Positions 62,871-64,000 of a stretch of DNA of 64,000 bases are shown here, one piece after another. The notes beneath the pieces are model-generated. The model ran no database searches. It had not been told where the DNA came from and saw nothing but the letters and a program-made list of their open reading frames with translations. The stretch comes from Paenibacillus radicis (ex Xue et al. 2023) (lineage in GTDB: Bacteria; Bacillota; Bacilli; Paenibacillales; NBRC-103111), in the NCBI RefSeq assembly GCF_024722015.1, contig NZ_JANQBD010000018.1:62001-126000 (forward strand), read 5' to 3'. The position numbers and the translations under genes are program-made. Within the stretch, counting starts at the first letter, position 1. Every line of letters starts with the position of its first letter.

Positions 62871-63716
62871 ATGACATTCGGTAACCGTCAAATCAAATCA
62901 TTCCTTTACCACTTGATGGTAGGCGGCTTAGCTCTCGTGATGCTTTACCCGATTTTATGGCTAGCCGCCAGCTCTCTGAAGCCTAATAGCGAGATTTTTT
63001 CTACAGCCTACAGCTTGATTCCAAGCCGTTTGGAATTTAATAACTATGTTACGGGTTGGAAAGGCTTTGCTGGCAACACATTCGGAACCTTTTTCAAAAA
63101 CTCGTTCATTATCGTTATTTTATCTACTATAGGCGCAGTTGCGTCTTCCGCTCTGGTAGCGTATGGATTAGCAAGAATTCCTTTCAAAGGAAAGGGCTTT
63201 TGGTTCGGTTGTGTAATGATGACGATGATGCTGCCGCATGACGTTACAATCATCCCGCAGTATGTTATGTTCGCCAAGCTTGGCTGGTTGTCATCGTTTA
63301 AGCCCATTATTATTCCCAGCTTTTTCGGATATCCGTTCTTTATCTTTCTGATTATGCAGTTTATCCGAACGATTCCACATGAAATGGATGAGGCAGCTAA
63401 AATAGACGGATGCAATAAGTACTCCATCTTTTTCAGAATCATCGTTCCGTTAATTGTACCTTCATTGGTTACATCTACGATTTTCTCGTTTTATTGGAAG
63501 TGGGATGATTTCATCAATCCGCTGCTTTACTTAAGCAAACCATCACTGTATCCGGTATCGCTTGCATTGAAATTATTTCTTGATGGTGATTCACTTAATA
63601 ACTGGGGCGGGATGTTCGCGATGTCAACAGCTTCGCTGCTGCCGATTATCATCGTATTCTTTATATTCCAGAAGTTTATTGTGGAAGGCATCAGCACCAG
63701 CGGTTTGAAAGGTTAA
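62871..63716 (+). CDS. Sugar ABC transporter permease, MalG-like
   Basis: 281-residue permease. Six membrane segments, EAA loop [20 protein letters not shown], and C-terminus [13 protein letters not shown] typical of MalG/UgpE proteins. The frame extends back to 62847; ATG 62871 after AAGGAGGCGAAG is the natural start. Second membrane subunit of the importer. Confidence 0.94.
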   Translation: MTFGNRQIKSFLYHLMVGGLALVMLYPILWLAASSLKPNSEIFSTAYSLIPSRLEFNNYVTGWKGFAGNTFGTFFKNSFIIVILSTIGAVASSALVAYGLARIPFKGKGFWFGCVMMTMMLPHDVTIIPQYVMFAKLGWLSSFKPIIIPSFFGYPFFIFLIMQFIRTIPHEMDEAAKIDGCNKYSIFFRIIVPLIVPSLVTSTIFSFYWKWDDFINPLLYLSKPSLYPVSLALKLFLDGDSLNNWGGMFAMSTASLLPIIIVFFIFQKFIVEGISTSGLKG

Positions 63717-63755
63717 TGATAGATGAACAGGGAAACTTTAGGGGGAGAGTTAGAC

Positions 63756-64000
63756 ATGCCAGCACTACAATTTGATGAAAATGAAATCCGTGCAGTTATT
63801 GATAAAGTAGTACATCGAACTTTTCAAATGGACTTTAACTGGGATTGGCCGGGTGGCGTAGCTTTCTACGGAGTTACAGAAGCCTATGAAGCAACGGGAA
63901 AAAAGGAATATTTGGAGCTGCTAAAAGCTTGGGTCGATGAACAGCTGGAAGATGGGTTGCCTAAACTGACCGTTAATGGAGTATCCATCGGACATTCACT
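63756..64000 (+). CDS. Unsaturated glycuronyl hydrolase, GH105 (3' end cut by window edge)
   Basis: First 81 codons of a protein starting MPALQFDENEIRAVIDKVVH. FQMDFNWDWPGGVAFYGVTE is the early catalytic-barrel region of GH105 enzymes (YteR/YesR), which remove the unsaturated uronic acid left by pectin or rhamnogalacturonan lyases. ATG after GGGGGAGAG. It continues off the right edge. Its presence points to pectic oligosaccharides as the transport substrate of this locus. Confidence 0.85.
   Translation, partial: MPALQFDENEIRAVIDKVVHRTFQMDFNWDWPGGVAFYGVTEAYEATGKKEYLELLKAWVDEQLEDGLPKLTVNGVSIGHS

Overview
The window comes from a low-to-mid-GC, spore-former-type Firmicute and most resembles Paenibacillus or a close relative. 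The reasons are strong AGGAGG-type ribosome sites, frequent GTG and TTG starts, S-layer-homology (SLH) proteins, LipL-type lipoate metabolism, YesM/YesN-type two-component pairs, and many carbohydrate ABC importers without their own ATPase. No phage, CRISPR, rRNA or tRNA was recognised. The assignment rests on reading protein motifs by eye; no database search was possible.

Layout. (1) 1-14190: an alpha-mannoside utilisation locus on the + strand. It holds two GH38 alpha-mannosidases (the first cut by the window edge), a PfkB kinase resembling the HldE/RfaE kinase domain, a membrane-anchored AraC regulator, a family-1 solute-binding lipoprotein with two permeases, a GmhA-like SIS isomerase, a ROK kinase and a DapA/NanA-family aldolase. 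(2) 14351-17928: a signalling operon with a CHASE4-type sensor carrying CheA-like Hpt and ATPase domains, a CheX phosphatase and a single-domain CheY. (3) 17929-26260: housekeeping and accessory genes (DUF2157 with its GDYXXLXY partner, an MFS pump, LipL, IlvE divergent from a LysR regulator, an esterase) with two non-coding repeat regions. (4) 26377-31928: the pyruvate dehydrogenase operon pdhABCD, in which pdhAB and pdhCD are separated by about 550 bp of inverted-repeat DNA. (5) 31930-39486: two paralogous SLH-anchored secreted proteins flanking a lone trpB, plus two small genes. (6) 39591-49726: an Opp/Dpp-type importer operon with a HAD protein, a LacI regulator, a Gfo/Idh/MocA dehydrogenase and a ThuA-like protein, preceded by three palindromic operators. 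(7) 49806-55330: miscellaneous genes, a histidine-kinase remnant and two proteins of unknown function. (8) 55467-64000: a YesM/YesN pair, two tandem paralogous sugar-binding lipoproteins, two permeases and the start of a GH105 unsaturated glycuronyl hydrolase. This looks like a pectin/rhamnogalacturonan-type uptake locus and runs off the right end.

The genes fit a plant- or soil-polysaccharide scavenger. Three carbohydrate loci each carry a different kind of regulator: a membrane AraC protein, LacI, and a two-component AraC protein. For two of them the likely DNA sites can be read directly. Three TTAAACCGGTTTAA palindromes sit before the LacI-linked operon. Three promoters in the YesMN locus share an 8-bp direct repeat spaced exactly 21 bp apart, 25-26 bp upstream of the -10 element. 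The most unusual signals are that AraC-type promoter code, the heptose-enzyme-like set inside the mannosidase operon, the proposed 3-keto-sugar operon fed by a peptide-type importer, and an intergenic hairpin repeat whose copies covary.
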